This document shows, piece by piece, positions 6,753 to 13,993 of a stretch of DNA of 15,776 nucleotides (positions are counted from its first letter, which is position 1; each line of letters starts with the position of its first letter). Origin of the DNA: JACJWR01 sp964627505 (GTDB taxonomy: Bacteria; Actinomycetota; Actinomycetes; S36-B12; UBA10799); assembly GCA_964627505.1 (NCBI GenBank), contig CAZVKB010000060.1, forward strand, positions 1-15,776, read 5' to 3'. Below the pieces are notes generated by a model, which was not told where the DNA came from, searched no databases, and saw only the letters and a program-made list of their open reading frames with translations. The translations under genes and the position numbers were made by a program.

Positions 6753-7732
6753 TTCGCCAGCGCCAGCGCCACCGCCGTCGACACCACAGTTGAGCGTGTG
6801 TAGACCTGGGGATCGTGGGCTCCTCCCGGTCCCATCATCATCCGCCCAGAGGTGATGAACGCGTCCACTGCTTGGGGGAACCGTGGCTGCACGCCCCGAC
6901 CCCACGGGATCGCATCGCGGGTGTTCACCACATTGAGCCAAGCTGGAATCAAGCGCGCCACCATTTTTTCCGGCGGAGTTTCGCCTGTCACCCGTCCAGG
7001 CCCATCGTCGATGTCACCACCACCGGCGACACCATCTCGTTCCCATTCCTGGCACCACACGCGATCCACTCCGATCGGACTACCGATGGTCACCAGGAGG
7101 TCAACGGATACTCCGTGCGCCAAGAGGGCATCCACCGTCACCACCGAACCCAGACTGTGGGCGATCACCACGATTGGCGCACTGACCCCGCTCTCCGTGA
7201 CCTCATACGGCTCCGTTGCGCCGCCACCAATTCGATGCGTGGGTGCGGTTTTCATCGCATCAGCCCTCACGATTGCGTCAACTACCCGCCGACGTGCCGC
7301 GGAACGGCGGTTTTCATCCCACCGATAGGCCGCAGCATGCGGCATCCCGGCGAACGGGATTCGAGCCACCACGTCACCTGGCACCGGTATCGGCAAGCGC
7401 ACACGTCTCGCGCCGTCTGTGCCCTCGGGTGCACTCACAGAGTCGGCCACGACGTCCTGCAACTGGCGTCGCGTGAGGTGGGTGGGCTGAACCTCTCCAC
7501 CTTCGCCCTGCCTTTTACCTAGGTCCAGCATTTGTTGCGGGGCTAACGGGAACTGGACATCCAGCGCCGCACCCGTCCCGTCGGCGAGGATGTCGTCATA
7601 CCGCAGCGTGTGGAACCCCACGTCCGAGACATCGCCACCTGCCCGCGCAATCGCGTCCGCCAGCGCCTCATCCCATCCGGGCGCCGGGCCACCCACCCCA
7701 TGCACAAAAAGGACTGAGCCATTCAATGCCAT
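6749..7732 (-). CDS. Alpha/beta hydrolase, lipase/esterase-like
   Basis: The product is 327 residues from the ATG at 7732. It starts MALNGSVLFVHGVGG, with the HGVGG at 11-15 forming the expected oxyanion region right after the first strand. The nucleophile elbow is AHSLGS (191-196, Ser193). Candidate triad partners are D273 (NTRDAIPW) and H306 (GGAHDPQVY). There is no signal peptide, so it should be cytosolic. A long loop between residues 60 and 170 separates the first strand from the nucleophile. The start at 7732 is chosen over an upstream ATG (7813) because GGGAGA/GGAG ribosome-binding sequence precedes it, the first strand begins at once, and 7813 would lie inside the lipB gene. Substrate unknown. 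It is divergent from lipB by 37 bp. Confidence 0.8.
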   Translation of the reverse strand: MALNGSVLFVHGVGGPAPGWDEALADAIARAGGDVSDVGFHTLRYDDILADGTGAALDVQFPLAPQQMLDLGKRQGEGGEVQPTHLTRRQLQDVVADSVSAPEGTDGARRVRLPIPVPGDVVARIPFAGMPHAAAYRWDENRRSAARRRVVDAIVRADAMKTAPTHRIGGGATEPYEVTESGVSAPIVVIAHSLGSVVTVDALLAHGVSVDLLVTIGSPIGVDRVWCQEWERDGVAGGGDIDDGPGRVTGETPPEKMVARLIPAWLNVVNTRDAIPWGRGVQPRFPQAVDAFITSGRMMMGPGGAHDPQVYTRSTVVSTAVALALAN

Positions 7733-7757
7733 ATCTCCAGTCTCCCGCCCCACGACG

Positions 7758-7763
7758 TAGGCT
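7758..7763 (+). promoter_or_regulatory. Putative -10 element TAGGCT for lipB, leaderless
   Basis: TAGGCT is six bases before the GTG at 7770 and identical to the hexamer before lipA. It lies within the 37-bp divergent region shared with the hydrolase, overlapping the sequence just upstream of that gene's ribosome binding site. Confidence 0.6.
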
Positions 7764-7769
7764 GGCGCA

Positions 7770-8408
7770 GTGCGTCCAATCATCTTGCCGATCGACCTCG
7801 GGGAGCGACTCATCCCCTACCAGGAGGGGTGGGATCTCCAGCGCCGTCTCCACGCCCAAGTGGTTGCGGGAGAAGCACCCCCCACGGTGCTGCTACTGGA
7901 ACACGAACCCACCTACACAGCCGGCAGTCGCACCCAACCGTCTGATCTTCCGCGCAACGGTAACCCGGTAGTTGAGGTTGACCGGGGTGGCCGCATCACC
8001 TGGCACGGCGAAGGCCAACTGGTCGCCTACCCGATCGTGCCGCTGCGCACCCCGGTTGATGTGGTGGCCATGGTCAAGTCGCTGGAAGACGCACTGATGG
8101 CCACATGTGCGGACTATGGCCTCGACACGGTTCGGGTACCTGGACGCAGTGGTGTCTGGGTGGAAGATGACAGCGCGCCTGCGCGCAAAATTGCCGCGAT
8201 CGGGATACGTGTGGCCAAGGGGGTCGCCATGCACGGGGTTGCGCTCAACGTCAACTGTGACCTCACGGCCTACGACCTGATCGTGCCGTGCGGGATCCCC
8301 GATGCCGGCGTGACCTCGCTACATGCGCAAGGGATTACCGAGGTCACGGTCTCCGATGTATCCACAGCTTTGGGCTCACACCTCGTGGCCGCGTTGAGTT
8401 GGGATTAG
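7770..8408 (+). CDS. lipB: Octanoyl-[acyl-carrier-protein]:protein octanoyltransferase LipB
   Basis: The product is 212 residues. LipB moves the octanoyl group from acyl carrier protein to a lipoyl-domain lysine, the first step of endogenous lipoate synthesis in the cytosol. The signature RGGRITWHGEGQ is at 72-83; K140 (ARKIAAIG) and C174 (IVPCGIPDAG) are the catalytic pair, matching the known Lys/Cys dyad near 142/176 of the Mycobacterium tuberculosis enzyme. The usual Pro in the HGPGQ motif is Glu here. The start is GTG, supported by the leaderless -10; the ORF begins MRPIILPIDLGERL. lipA follows after 10 bases. Confidence 0.95.
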   Translation: MRPIILPIDLGERLIPYQEGWDLQRRLHAQVVAGEAPPTVLLLEHEPTYTAGSRTQPSDLPRNGNPVVEVDRGGRITWHGEGQLVAYPIVPLRTPVDVVAMVKSLEDALMATCADYGLDTVRVPGRSGVWVEDDSAPARKIAAIGIRVAKGVAMHGVALNVNCDLTAYDLIVPCGIPDAGVTSLHAQGITEVTVSDVSTALGSHLVAALSWD

Positions 8409-8411
8409 GCT
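8406..8411 (+). promoter_or_regulatory. Putative -10 element TAGGCT for lipA, overlapping the lipB stop codon
   Basis: The first three bases are the TAG stop codon of lipB. Seven bases remain between its last T and the GTG at 8419 (8412-8418). It has no Shine-Dalgarno sequence downstream. This suggests lipA has its own leaderless promoter besides read-through from lipB. Confidence 0.5.
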
Positions 8412-8418
8412 CTCCCCC

Positions 8419-9441
8419 GTGAGTGACTTCGACGCCACCTCCGAGACCATCGGTGAATCGCGTGCCGGTGCTAATACCGCCGCTACGCCGACACCCTCTG
8501 CATCCGGACGAGACGGTCGCAAGTTGCTGCGCCTAGAGGTCCGCAACGCGCAAGTGCCGATCGAGCGCAAACCGGAGTGGATCCGCACTCGGCTGCGGAT
8601 CGGCCCGGAATTCGCTGAGATCAAGGCCACGGTAGATTCCGAAGGCCTGCACACGGTATGCCAGGAGGCGGGCTGCCCCAACATCTACGAATGTTGGGAA
8701 GACCGTGAGGCCACTTTCCTGATCGGCGGCGACGAGTGCACGCGGCGCTGTGACTTCTGCCAGATCGATACCGGAAAGCCCGAACCGCTTGATGTCGGCG
8801 AACCCGCCCGCGTCGCCGAGTCCGTGGCGGTGATGGGTCTGCGCTACGCCACCGTCACCGGGGTCGCCCGCGACGACTTGCCCGACCAAGGCGCCTGGCT
8901 ATACGCCGAAACGGTGCGGGCCATCCATGAGCGGGTGCCCGGTTGCGGAGTGGAGTTGTTGATCCCGGACTTCTCCGGTGAACCGGAACTGCTCGCCGAG
9001 GTGTTCGCCGCCGGCCCGGAAGTGCTGGCTCACAATTTGGAGACTGTGCCCAGGCTCATGCGTCGCGTGCGCCCAGCATTTCGCTATGACCGCTCTTTGG
9101 GGGTCCTCACCGCTGCCCGGGCTGCCGGCTTGGTCACCAAATCCAACCTGATCTTGGGGATGGGCGAAACCGACGAGGAAGTGGCAGAGACCATCGATGA
9201 TCTCGTAGCCGCCGGATGCGATCTACTCACCATCACCCAATACCTGCGACCCTCACCGCGACACCACCCGGTGGTGCGATGGGTGACTCCGGAAGAGTTT
9301 GTCGCCTGGGGCGAACGAGCCACTGCCGCGGGGATGCTCGGAGTGATGTCCGGGCCGCTCGTGCGCTCGAGTTACCGGGCCGGCCGGCTCTATCGGCAGG
9401 CGATGTCGCAGCGCACTCTTACTGCTGCACCGCGCCAGTGA
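8419..9441 (+). CDS. lipA: Lipoyl synthase LipA (radical SAM)
   Basis: The product is 340 residues with a GTG start. LipA inserts two sulfur atoms into the protein-bound octanoyl group. The auxiliary cluster cysteines are C81, C86 and C92 (CQEAGCPNIYEC); the radical SAM cluster is C107, C111 and C114 (CTRRCDFC). The conserved RSSYRAG near the C-terminus (316-322) supplies the serine ligand of the auxiliary cluster. Residues 1-35 are an Ala/Ser/Thr-rich extension before the usual fold; if the leaderless start is wrong, a later start would remove it. It pairs with lipB directly upstream. Its last 23 bases overlap the end of the oppositely oriented amidotransferase gene. Confidence 0.96.
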   Translation: MSDFDATSETIGESRAGANTAATPTPSASGRDGRKLLRLEVRNAQVPIERKPEWIRTRLRIGPEFAEIKATVDSEGLHTVCQEAGCPNIYECWEDREATFLIGGDECTRRCDFCQIDTGKPEPLDVGEPARVAESVAVMGLRYATVTGVARDDLPDQGAWLYAETVRAIHERVPGCGVELLIPDFSGEPELLAEVFAAGPEVLAHNLETVPRLMRRVRPAFRYDRSLGVLTAARAAGLVTKSNLILGMGETDEEVAETIDDLVAAGCDLLTITQYLRPSPRHHPVVRWVTPEEFVAWGERATAAGMLGVMSGPLVRSSYRAGRLYRQAMSQRTLTAAPRQ

Positions 9442-10987
9442 GGTTCCACTTCACGGCCCCCGCAAAGTCCCGCGCCTTCTCCGGCCACGTGTAGTCCTCT
9501 GCCCGAGCAGCTGCCGCCACGGCCCGCGGCAGATCGTGATCGTGTTGGGCGAGCACCACTGAGAAGTCGCGGCGCATCGGGCCGAGCGCCTCATAGCCGA
9601 ACCTGCGATACAGCAGGGGCATGAGCGGGCGGAACAACCGCACCCGCTCGTGAAAACCGCTGGAACGAGACATCGGATTCTTGTGCCGTGCCTTGATGTA
9701 ATCGGGCAACACATCATCGAATGTCTGGCGCAGGATCCACTTCTCGTAGCCGTCGCGCACTTTGAATTCCAGCGGGATGCGCATGGCCAGCAGTAGCATT
9801 TCGATGTCGAGGTAGGGCACACGGGCTTCTACCTGCCGACCCATGCTCGTGCGATCCACCCGCTGCAGTTCGGTGCTGCTCAAATGTCGGATCTTGTGCA
9901 GGAACAACTCCCGCGCCATCTCCGCATCGATGTCCTGGTACATGTCGTAGCCGCCGAAGAGTTCATCCGAACCGTCCCCCGCGAGCACCACCTTGACTCC
10001 GGTTTCCCGGACCCGCTCGAAAACCTTCAAGGACACCACTGAGTTGATGACATCACCATATTCGGTGGCCTCAGAGACCCGCACCGCCTCCCGGACGTCG
10101 GCTAGACCTATCTCGGAGGGTTTGACTTCGACTACTTCGTGCGCAATCCCCAAATCTTTCGTGAGTCGCCGCGCGTATTCCAGATCCGGACTCCCCGGCA
10201 TGCCCACCGTGTACGCCACGCAATCCGGATGCATCTCTTGGACGTGAATCAACGCCAGGGACGAATCCAACCCACCCGAGAGGATCACCCCCACGGTCAA
10301 GTCGGTGTCGACCCGCAATGCCACCGATTCGCGGTAGGTCTCACGCAGCACCCGCTTGGCCTCGGTCACATCGGTGATCATCGGTTCGCCTTCGCCCAAC
10401 CGCAGCAGGTCGATGTAGGGCGCCAGGTCGGGATCGGTATCCGGGGCGGCCCACCCGCAATGACCCGGTGGCACCTCATGAACTCGGACCCCCAGGGGCG
10501 CGAGTGCCTTTACCTCCGAAGCAATCAACAGATGACCGTCGCGACGCGCCCAATACAGCGGCTTCACACCTGCGGGGTCCCGGGCGAGGAACACCCGATT
10601 CGTCGTCCGATCCACAATCGCGAAAGCAAATTCGCCGCGGAACTTCAGCAGTGCCGTTTCCCCCCACGCCAAGTACGCCTCCAACACCACCTCGGTGTCG
10701 CTGGCTGAGCGCTGCGCATGCCCAAGTGCTTCCAGCTGGGTGCGCAGCGCTTTGTGGTTGAAAACCTCGCCGTTGTAACACAGCGCCCACCGGCCGTCGG
10801 CGGAAAGCCATGGCTGGATCGCATTGTCGCGGTCCACGATCTTGAGTCGGGCGGTGCCGATCAACGCGGTATCGCTAAGGTCGACTTCCTGTGACTCACC
10901 GCGGTCTTCGATCGCGGCCATCATGGCGTCAAACGCGCGCTGATGTGCCGCTGCCCGCGGGCCGACCAGTAAGGCAATCCCACACAT
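9419..10987 (-). CDS. Asparagine-synthase-family glutamine-dependent amidotransferase
   Basis: The product is 522 residues. The ATG at 10987 gives MCGIALLVG, placing the glutamine-hydrolysing Cys at position 2; a GGGAGGA ribosome binding site lies eight bases upstream. Glutamine-pocket residues are R47, the YNGEVFN block (N72, G73, E74) and D97 (SDTEV). The usual RGPD is replaced by RGES at 29-32. The synthetase half has the ATP pyrophosphatase loop SGGLDSS (237-243) and GDGSDELFGGY (337-347). It could make free asparagine, or amidate a carboxylate elsewhere, as Corynebacterium LtsA and Bacillus AsnB do on peptidoglycan diaminopimelate. It is shorter than LtsA (about 640). Its start overlaps the stop of the M15-like gene by one base (TGATG), so they form one operon. 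Confidence 0.9.
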   Translation of the reverse strand: MCGIALLVGPRAAAHQRAFDAMMAAIEDRGESQEVDLSDTALIGTARLKIVDRDNAIQPWLSADGRWALCYNGEVFNHKALRTQLEALGHAQRSASDTEVVLEAYLAWGETALLKFRGEFAFAIVDRTTNRVFLARDPAGVKPLYWARRDGHLLIASEVKALAPLGVRVHEVPPGHCGWAAPDTDPDLAPYIDLLRLGEGEPMITDVTEAKRVLRETYRESVALRVDTDLTVGVILSGGLDSSLALIHVQEMHPDCVAYTVGMPGSPDLEYARRLTKDLGIAHEVVEVKPSEIGLADVREAVRVSEATEYGDVINSVVSLKVFERVRETGVKVVLAGDGSDELFGGYDMYQDIDAEMARELFLHKIRHLSSTELQRVDRTSMGRQVEARVPYLDIEMLLLAMRIPLEFKVRDGYEKWILRQTFDDVLPDYIKARHKNPMSRSSGFHERVRLFRPLMPLLYRRFGYEALGPMRRDFSVVLAQHDHDLPRAVAAAARAEDYTWPEKARDFAGAVKWNLTGAVQQ

Positions 10988-11886
10988 CAGGAAGTCCTCC
11001 CAGGTCGCTGCGCGGCCGCGAGGCCGTTGACGTAATACGGACTCGGGCTGACGTGCCAAATCCGACCTTCGTCGATGCCGTTGAGGGCACCGGCGTCTCG
11101 GAACTCCGTCAACATCTCCTCTAAAATTTCGCGCACCCCAAATCGGTCGTACCACTCGGTTTCAATGTCCGCGGCCCATCCGCGACAGTGGGCACTGGGC
11201 ACATGGGCGGTGAAACCGAGTTCCTGCAGGCGATATTGATGATCCAGTGGCCGCGTAATGCTGTTCACCCACAGTGGGGGCACTCCGCTGGGCACCCGGG
11301 CTGCGAATTCCCGGGACAAGGAGTTCAGCAGACTGACCACCTCGGTCCGGGCGTACGGCGAGGACGGGCCCGAAGTGCCTGGGCTGGTGTTGGCGAACCA
11401 GCGGCGAATGGCGTAGTTGCGCGCACGGTAGGTGAGCCGGTCGGAGGCCAGCGAGAACTCGAACTGAAGTTGTCCGTTGCGCCGCAATCGACGCAAATCT
11501 TCCATGTCCGGTGCTGACGCCACCTCGGCAGCCACCTGAAAATCTGGCGTGTCCGCCCACCATGCCAATTCGATCTGCTGCAGCAACAGCACTGTGACCA
11601 TCTCAACGGGCGTCGCTGCTGTCGCTGCCTCGGTCAGGTGGTAGTCCTGCATCACGGTCGCGGCGCGTTCGGCGAACTCTGCTGGACAGCCGCTGGCGCG
11701 CTCCACCACCACGCGTGCTTCATCAGTGCTCAAATAGTCGAACAGGACCGTGCCCATCTGAGCTTGCGCAACGCCGTGGCGGGCGGTCTGACGCTCGAGT
11801 TCGGTGGACAGGCTCGCGACCAGTGCGCGATACTCGGCTACCTGCTCCAGGGAGGGCGCCGGGGCATGAGGGGCATGCGGAGGCAT
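10987..11886 (-). CDS. M15/DUF5715-like metallopeptidase-fold protein without a signal peptide
   Basis: The product is 299 residues. Its C-terminal third carries SAHCRGWAAD (231-240), which fits the S-x-H-x-x-G-x-A-x-D zinc motif of M15 D-Ala-D-Ala peptidases (H233, D240), and EGRIWH (273-278), which fits the E-x-x-WH motif carrying the base and third ligand. The preceding LWVNSITRPLDHQYRLQELG is also typical of the DUF5715-like branch as I recall it. Residues 1-200 are mostly helical and not recognised. There is no signal peptide or membrane helix, odd for a wall hydrolase. It is the first gene of the operon with the amidotransferase and divergent from the FemAB gene, with an 89-bp shared promoter region. 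The family call rests on motifs only. Confidence 0.65.
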   Translation of the reverse strand: MPPHAPHAPAPSLEQVAEYRALVASLSTELERQTARHGVAQAQMGTVLFDYLSTDEARVVVERASGCPAEFAERAATVMQDYHLTEAATAATPVEMVTVLLLQQIELAWWADTPDFQVAAEVASAPDMEDLRRLRRNGQLQFEFSLASDRLTYRARNYAIRRWFANTSPGTSGPSSPYARTEVVSLLNSLSREFAARVPSGVPPLWVNSITRPLDHQYRLQELGFTAHVPSAHCRGWAADIETEWYDRFGVREILEEMLTEFRDAGALNGIDEGRIWHVSPSPYYVNGLAAAQRPGRTS

Positions 11887-11892
11887 GTCCCG

Positions 11893-11898
11893 ACCCTA
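11893..11898 (-). promoter_or_regulatory. Putative -10 element TAGGGT for the M15-like gene, leaderless
   Basis: On the minus strand TAGGGT is followed by CGGGAC and then the ATG at 11886, a spacer of exactly six bases. This is the same hexamer and spacer as before the FAD oxidoreductase gene. It should drive the two-gene operon. Confidence 0.6.
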
Positions 11899-11961
11899 GG
11901 CTTACCCCTCGCCTGCGCCACGCATTGCCATCGGCGGGTCGTTCGAAGTACACCGCTGACC

Positions 11962-11967
11962 TAGACT
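11962..11967 (+). promoter_or_regulatory. Putative -10 element TAGACT for the FemAB gene
   Basis: TAGACT is eight bases before the GTG at 11976, giving a leaderless or near-leaderless transcript. It faces away from the M15-like promoter 63 bases to the left. No -35 is obvious. Confidence 0.5.
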
Positions 11968-11975
11968 CTGCGCTC

Positions 11976-13118
11976 GTGACCTTTACTGTTCGCTCAATCT
12001 TGGAATCCGATGTCGCGTCCTTTCTCGCCACCCGCGACGACATTCCATTGCAGCAACGACCCTCATTCGCGGCGGTAAAGGCCGAATGGCAACACCTTTT
12101 CCTGGGTTGGTTCGACTCCGCTGAGGTCCATGCACAGTCGCGCATGGTGGGATCGGCGGTGGTGTTGCTGCGACCGCTACCCCGCACTCGCTACTTCCTG
12201 GCCTACATCCCGGAGGGTCCGCTGTTGGACTGGGACTCTCCGCACGCTGTGGCCGCGTTGGAGCCCATGCTGGCATTTCTGCGCGAACGCGGGGCCTTCA
12301 TGGTCAAGATCGGCCCGCGACTCCCGGTACGAACATGGCGAGCCCGCACCATCCGCACGGCTTTGGCCGATGACCAGCGTCCCGACCGCTGGCGAGATCT
12401 GCCCCCGGATGTCACAACGGACTGGTTGCGGCTGCGACTAGCCCTGCGCGGCGCCGGCTGGCTGCCATACGAAGCGCCCCAAGCGGGTTTCGGCGGCACG
12501 CTGCAGCCGAGATATGGGTTCGAACTCGATCTCGCCGACCGTGACCTGGCCGACATCAAGGCTGGCATGAGCACGCAGTGGCGCCGCAATATTGCCCGGG
12601 CAGCCAAAAGGGGCGTTCAAATCGACCAGCCCGGGGCTGCCGGTCTACCGGAATTTCATCGATTGCTACGCGCCAGCGGCGAACGAGGCGGCTTCATCCC
12701 GCGCGACGAGGGCTACTTCCAGCAGATGTGGGAGGCAATGGCGGCTGAGGACCCCGATCTCATCACCCTGTACCTCGCCCGCCACGACGGCGTGGCACAT
12801 GCGGGCATGCTGATGGTCTCCTCAGGCGACCGTGCCTCCTATACCTTCGGTGGTTCCGATGAGGCCGGCCGGGAGGTCCGTCCCAGTAATGCGCTGCAGT
12901 GGCAGATGATCTGCGACGCCCACGCGGCCGGGCGACGGGTGTTCGACCTGCGCGGCGCCAGCGACGGCATCGCACCGGATGACCCCGAAGTGGGTCTGAC
13001 CACCTTCAAAGCTGGCCTGGGCGCCGATGCCGTGGAGTACCTCGGCGAGTGGGATTACCTGCTGCGACCAATGATCGCCCACCCCTTTCGGGCGTACTGG
13101 AATCGTCGTCCGCACTGA
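11976..13118 (+). CDS. FemAB/FemX-family aminoacyl transferase (peptidoglycan bridge type)
   Basis: The product is 380 residues with a GTG start giving MTFTVRSILESDVASFL. FemAB enzymes have two GNAT-like domains and transfer an amino acid from aminoacyl-tRNA to a lipid-linked peptidoglycan precursor or other acceptor. Family features include the basic segment STQWRRNIARAAKRGVQI between domains and the C-terminal FDLRGASDG...VGLTTFKAGLGADAVEYLGEWDY, the typical 'FK-gfg' region. There is no signal peptide, consistent with a cytosolic enzyme acting on the inner membrane face. The reading frame is open for 87 more codons upstream, but those lie antisense to the M15-like gene, so the GTG next to TAGACT is preferred. 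Which amino acid it transfers is not predictable here. Confidence 0.85.
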   Translation: MTFTVRSILESDVASFLATRDDIPLQQRPSFAAVKAEWQHLFLGWFDSAEVHAQSRMVGSAVVLLRPLPRTRYFLAYIPEGPLLDWDSPHAVAALEPMLAFLRERGAFMVKIGPRLPVRTWRARTIRTALADDQRPDRWRDLPPDVTTDWLRLRLALRGAGWLPYEAPQAGFGGTLQPRYGFELDLADRDLADIKAGMSTQWRRNIARAAKRGVQIDQPGAAGLPEFHRLLRASGERGGFIPRDEGYFQQMWEAMAAEDPDLITLYLARHDGVAHAGMLMVSSGDRASYTFGGSDEAGREVRPSNALQWQMICDAHAAGRRVFDLRGASDGIAPDDPEVGLTTFKAGLGADAVEYLGEWDYLLRPMIAHPFRAYWNRRPH

Positions 13119-13215
13119 CGCTGCCACCTGCGACAGCACTATGGGCTCATCGGGCCCGCCAAAGCCGTGCGGCGCACCGCAGCCCCACCGAGCGGGAATT
13201 GACCCAGGGACGTCG

Positions 13216-13221
13216 TACCCT
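13216..13221 (+). promoter_or_regulatory. Putative -10 element TACCCT for the DUF4191 gene
   Basis: TACCCT (TANNNT) is seven bases before the ATG at 13229, with no ribosome binding site between. A TTGACC at 13199-13204 resembles a -35 but is only 11 bases upstream, too close to act with this -10. The rest of the 110-base gap after the FemAB gene holds nothing else I can identify. Confidence 0.5.
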
Positions 13222-13228
13222 TGGGCGC

Positions 13229-13912
13229 ATGGCAGGCAGAGGCAAATGGATCAGCCAGATCCGACAGACATATTCCATCGCCAAGCAAGGCGACCCCAGG
13301 ATTGGGTGGATCCTCGCTGGGCTGTTCTTGGGAACGCTGGCAATTTTTGTGGTGGTAGCAATACTGCTGCCGGTCGGAACCATCACGATGTGGATGATCA
13401 TCGTGCTGGGGTTCTCCACCGCGCTGCTGGTCACCAGCTTCGTCTTCGGCAGACGCGCGGAGAAAGCCGCCTACGGGGCTATCGCCGGGCAGACCGGCGC
13501 CGCCGCGGCCGTGCTGGACTCCCTGCGCGGCGGATGGTTCACCACACCAGCCGTGGCGGTGACCAAGAATGAGGATCTGGTCCACCTCGTCGTAGGTCGC
13601 CCCGGCGTAGTGCTGGTTGGCGAGGGCTCACCCAACCGGGTCAAGCACTTGCTGAGCAACACCCGTCGCAAGTACGAAAGGTGGGCGCCGGAGACGCCGT
13701 TCACCGAGATCATTGTGGGTGAGGGCGAAAACGAGGTTCCGCTGCCAAAGTTGCAGCGGACACTCGGCAAGATGCCCAAGGTGATGCGTCCAGGCGAAGT
13801 AACCGAGTTGCGCAACCGGCTGGAGGCGGCCACCAAGGCCAACAGCCCGGTACCGATCCCCAAGGGCCCGATGCCGCGCAACGCGCGCATGCCGCGTCCA
13901 CCCAAAATGTGA
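13229..13912 (+). CDS. DUF4191 membrane protein
   Basis: The product is 227 residues, similar to mycobacterial Rv2219, which lies between lipA and glnA1. Residues 1-25 are basic (MAGRGKWISQIRQTYSIAKQ). Two membrane helices follow at about 26-47 (GWILAGLFLGTLAIFVVVAIL) and 53-74. The soluble rest includes LRGGWFTTPAVAVTKNEDLV and GRPGVVLVGEGSPNRVKHLL, characteristic of the family, and a basic Pro-rich tail. The function is unknown. The frame is open 60 codons upstream into the end of the FemAB gene, but the family start MAGRG and the -10 element fix the start at 13229. It is convergent with the RDD gene. Confidence 0.85.
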   Translation: MAGRGKWISQIRQTYSIAKQGDPRIGWILAGLFLGTLAIFVVVAILLPVGTITMWMIIVLGFSTALLVTSFVFGRRAEKAAYGAIAGQTGAAAAVLDSLRGGWFTTPAVAVTKNEDLVHLVVGRPGVVLVGEGSPNRVKHLLSNTRRKYERWAPETPFTEIIVGEGENEVPLPKLQRTLGKMPKVMRPGEVTELRNRLEAATKANSPVPIPKGPMPRNARMPRPPKM

Positions 13913-13919
13913 CCTTGCC

Positions 13920-13975
13920 CACAGCAGGTGCCTGGGGAGCACAGCAGGTGGACGGACCGAGCACGCCAGGTGGAC
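13920..13975. repeat. Three spaced copies of CAGGTG between convergent genes
   Basis: CACAGCAGGTG occurs at 13920-13930 and 13940-13950, exactly 20 bp apart. CAGGTGGAC occurs at 13945-13953 and 13967-13975, 22 bp apart. So three CAGGTG cores are spaced by about two helical turns. They fill most of the 81-base gap between the DUF4191 and RDD stop codons, which has no terminator hairpin I can see. Confidence 0.5.
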
Positions 13976-13993
13976 CGATTTGACGTCCAACCG

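Noticed and set aside
10988..11155. N-terminal extension of the asparagine-synthase gene
   Set aside because: The class II amidotransferase needs Cys at position 2 after Met; the extension would bury it and overlaps the upstream peptidase-like gene in another frame.
11715..11975. N-terminal extension of the FemAB gene
   Set aside because: It lies antisense to the M15-like gene, is Arg/Pro-rich, and the GTG at 11976 has a fitting -10 and begins the family fold.
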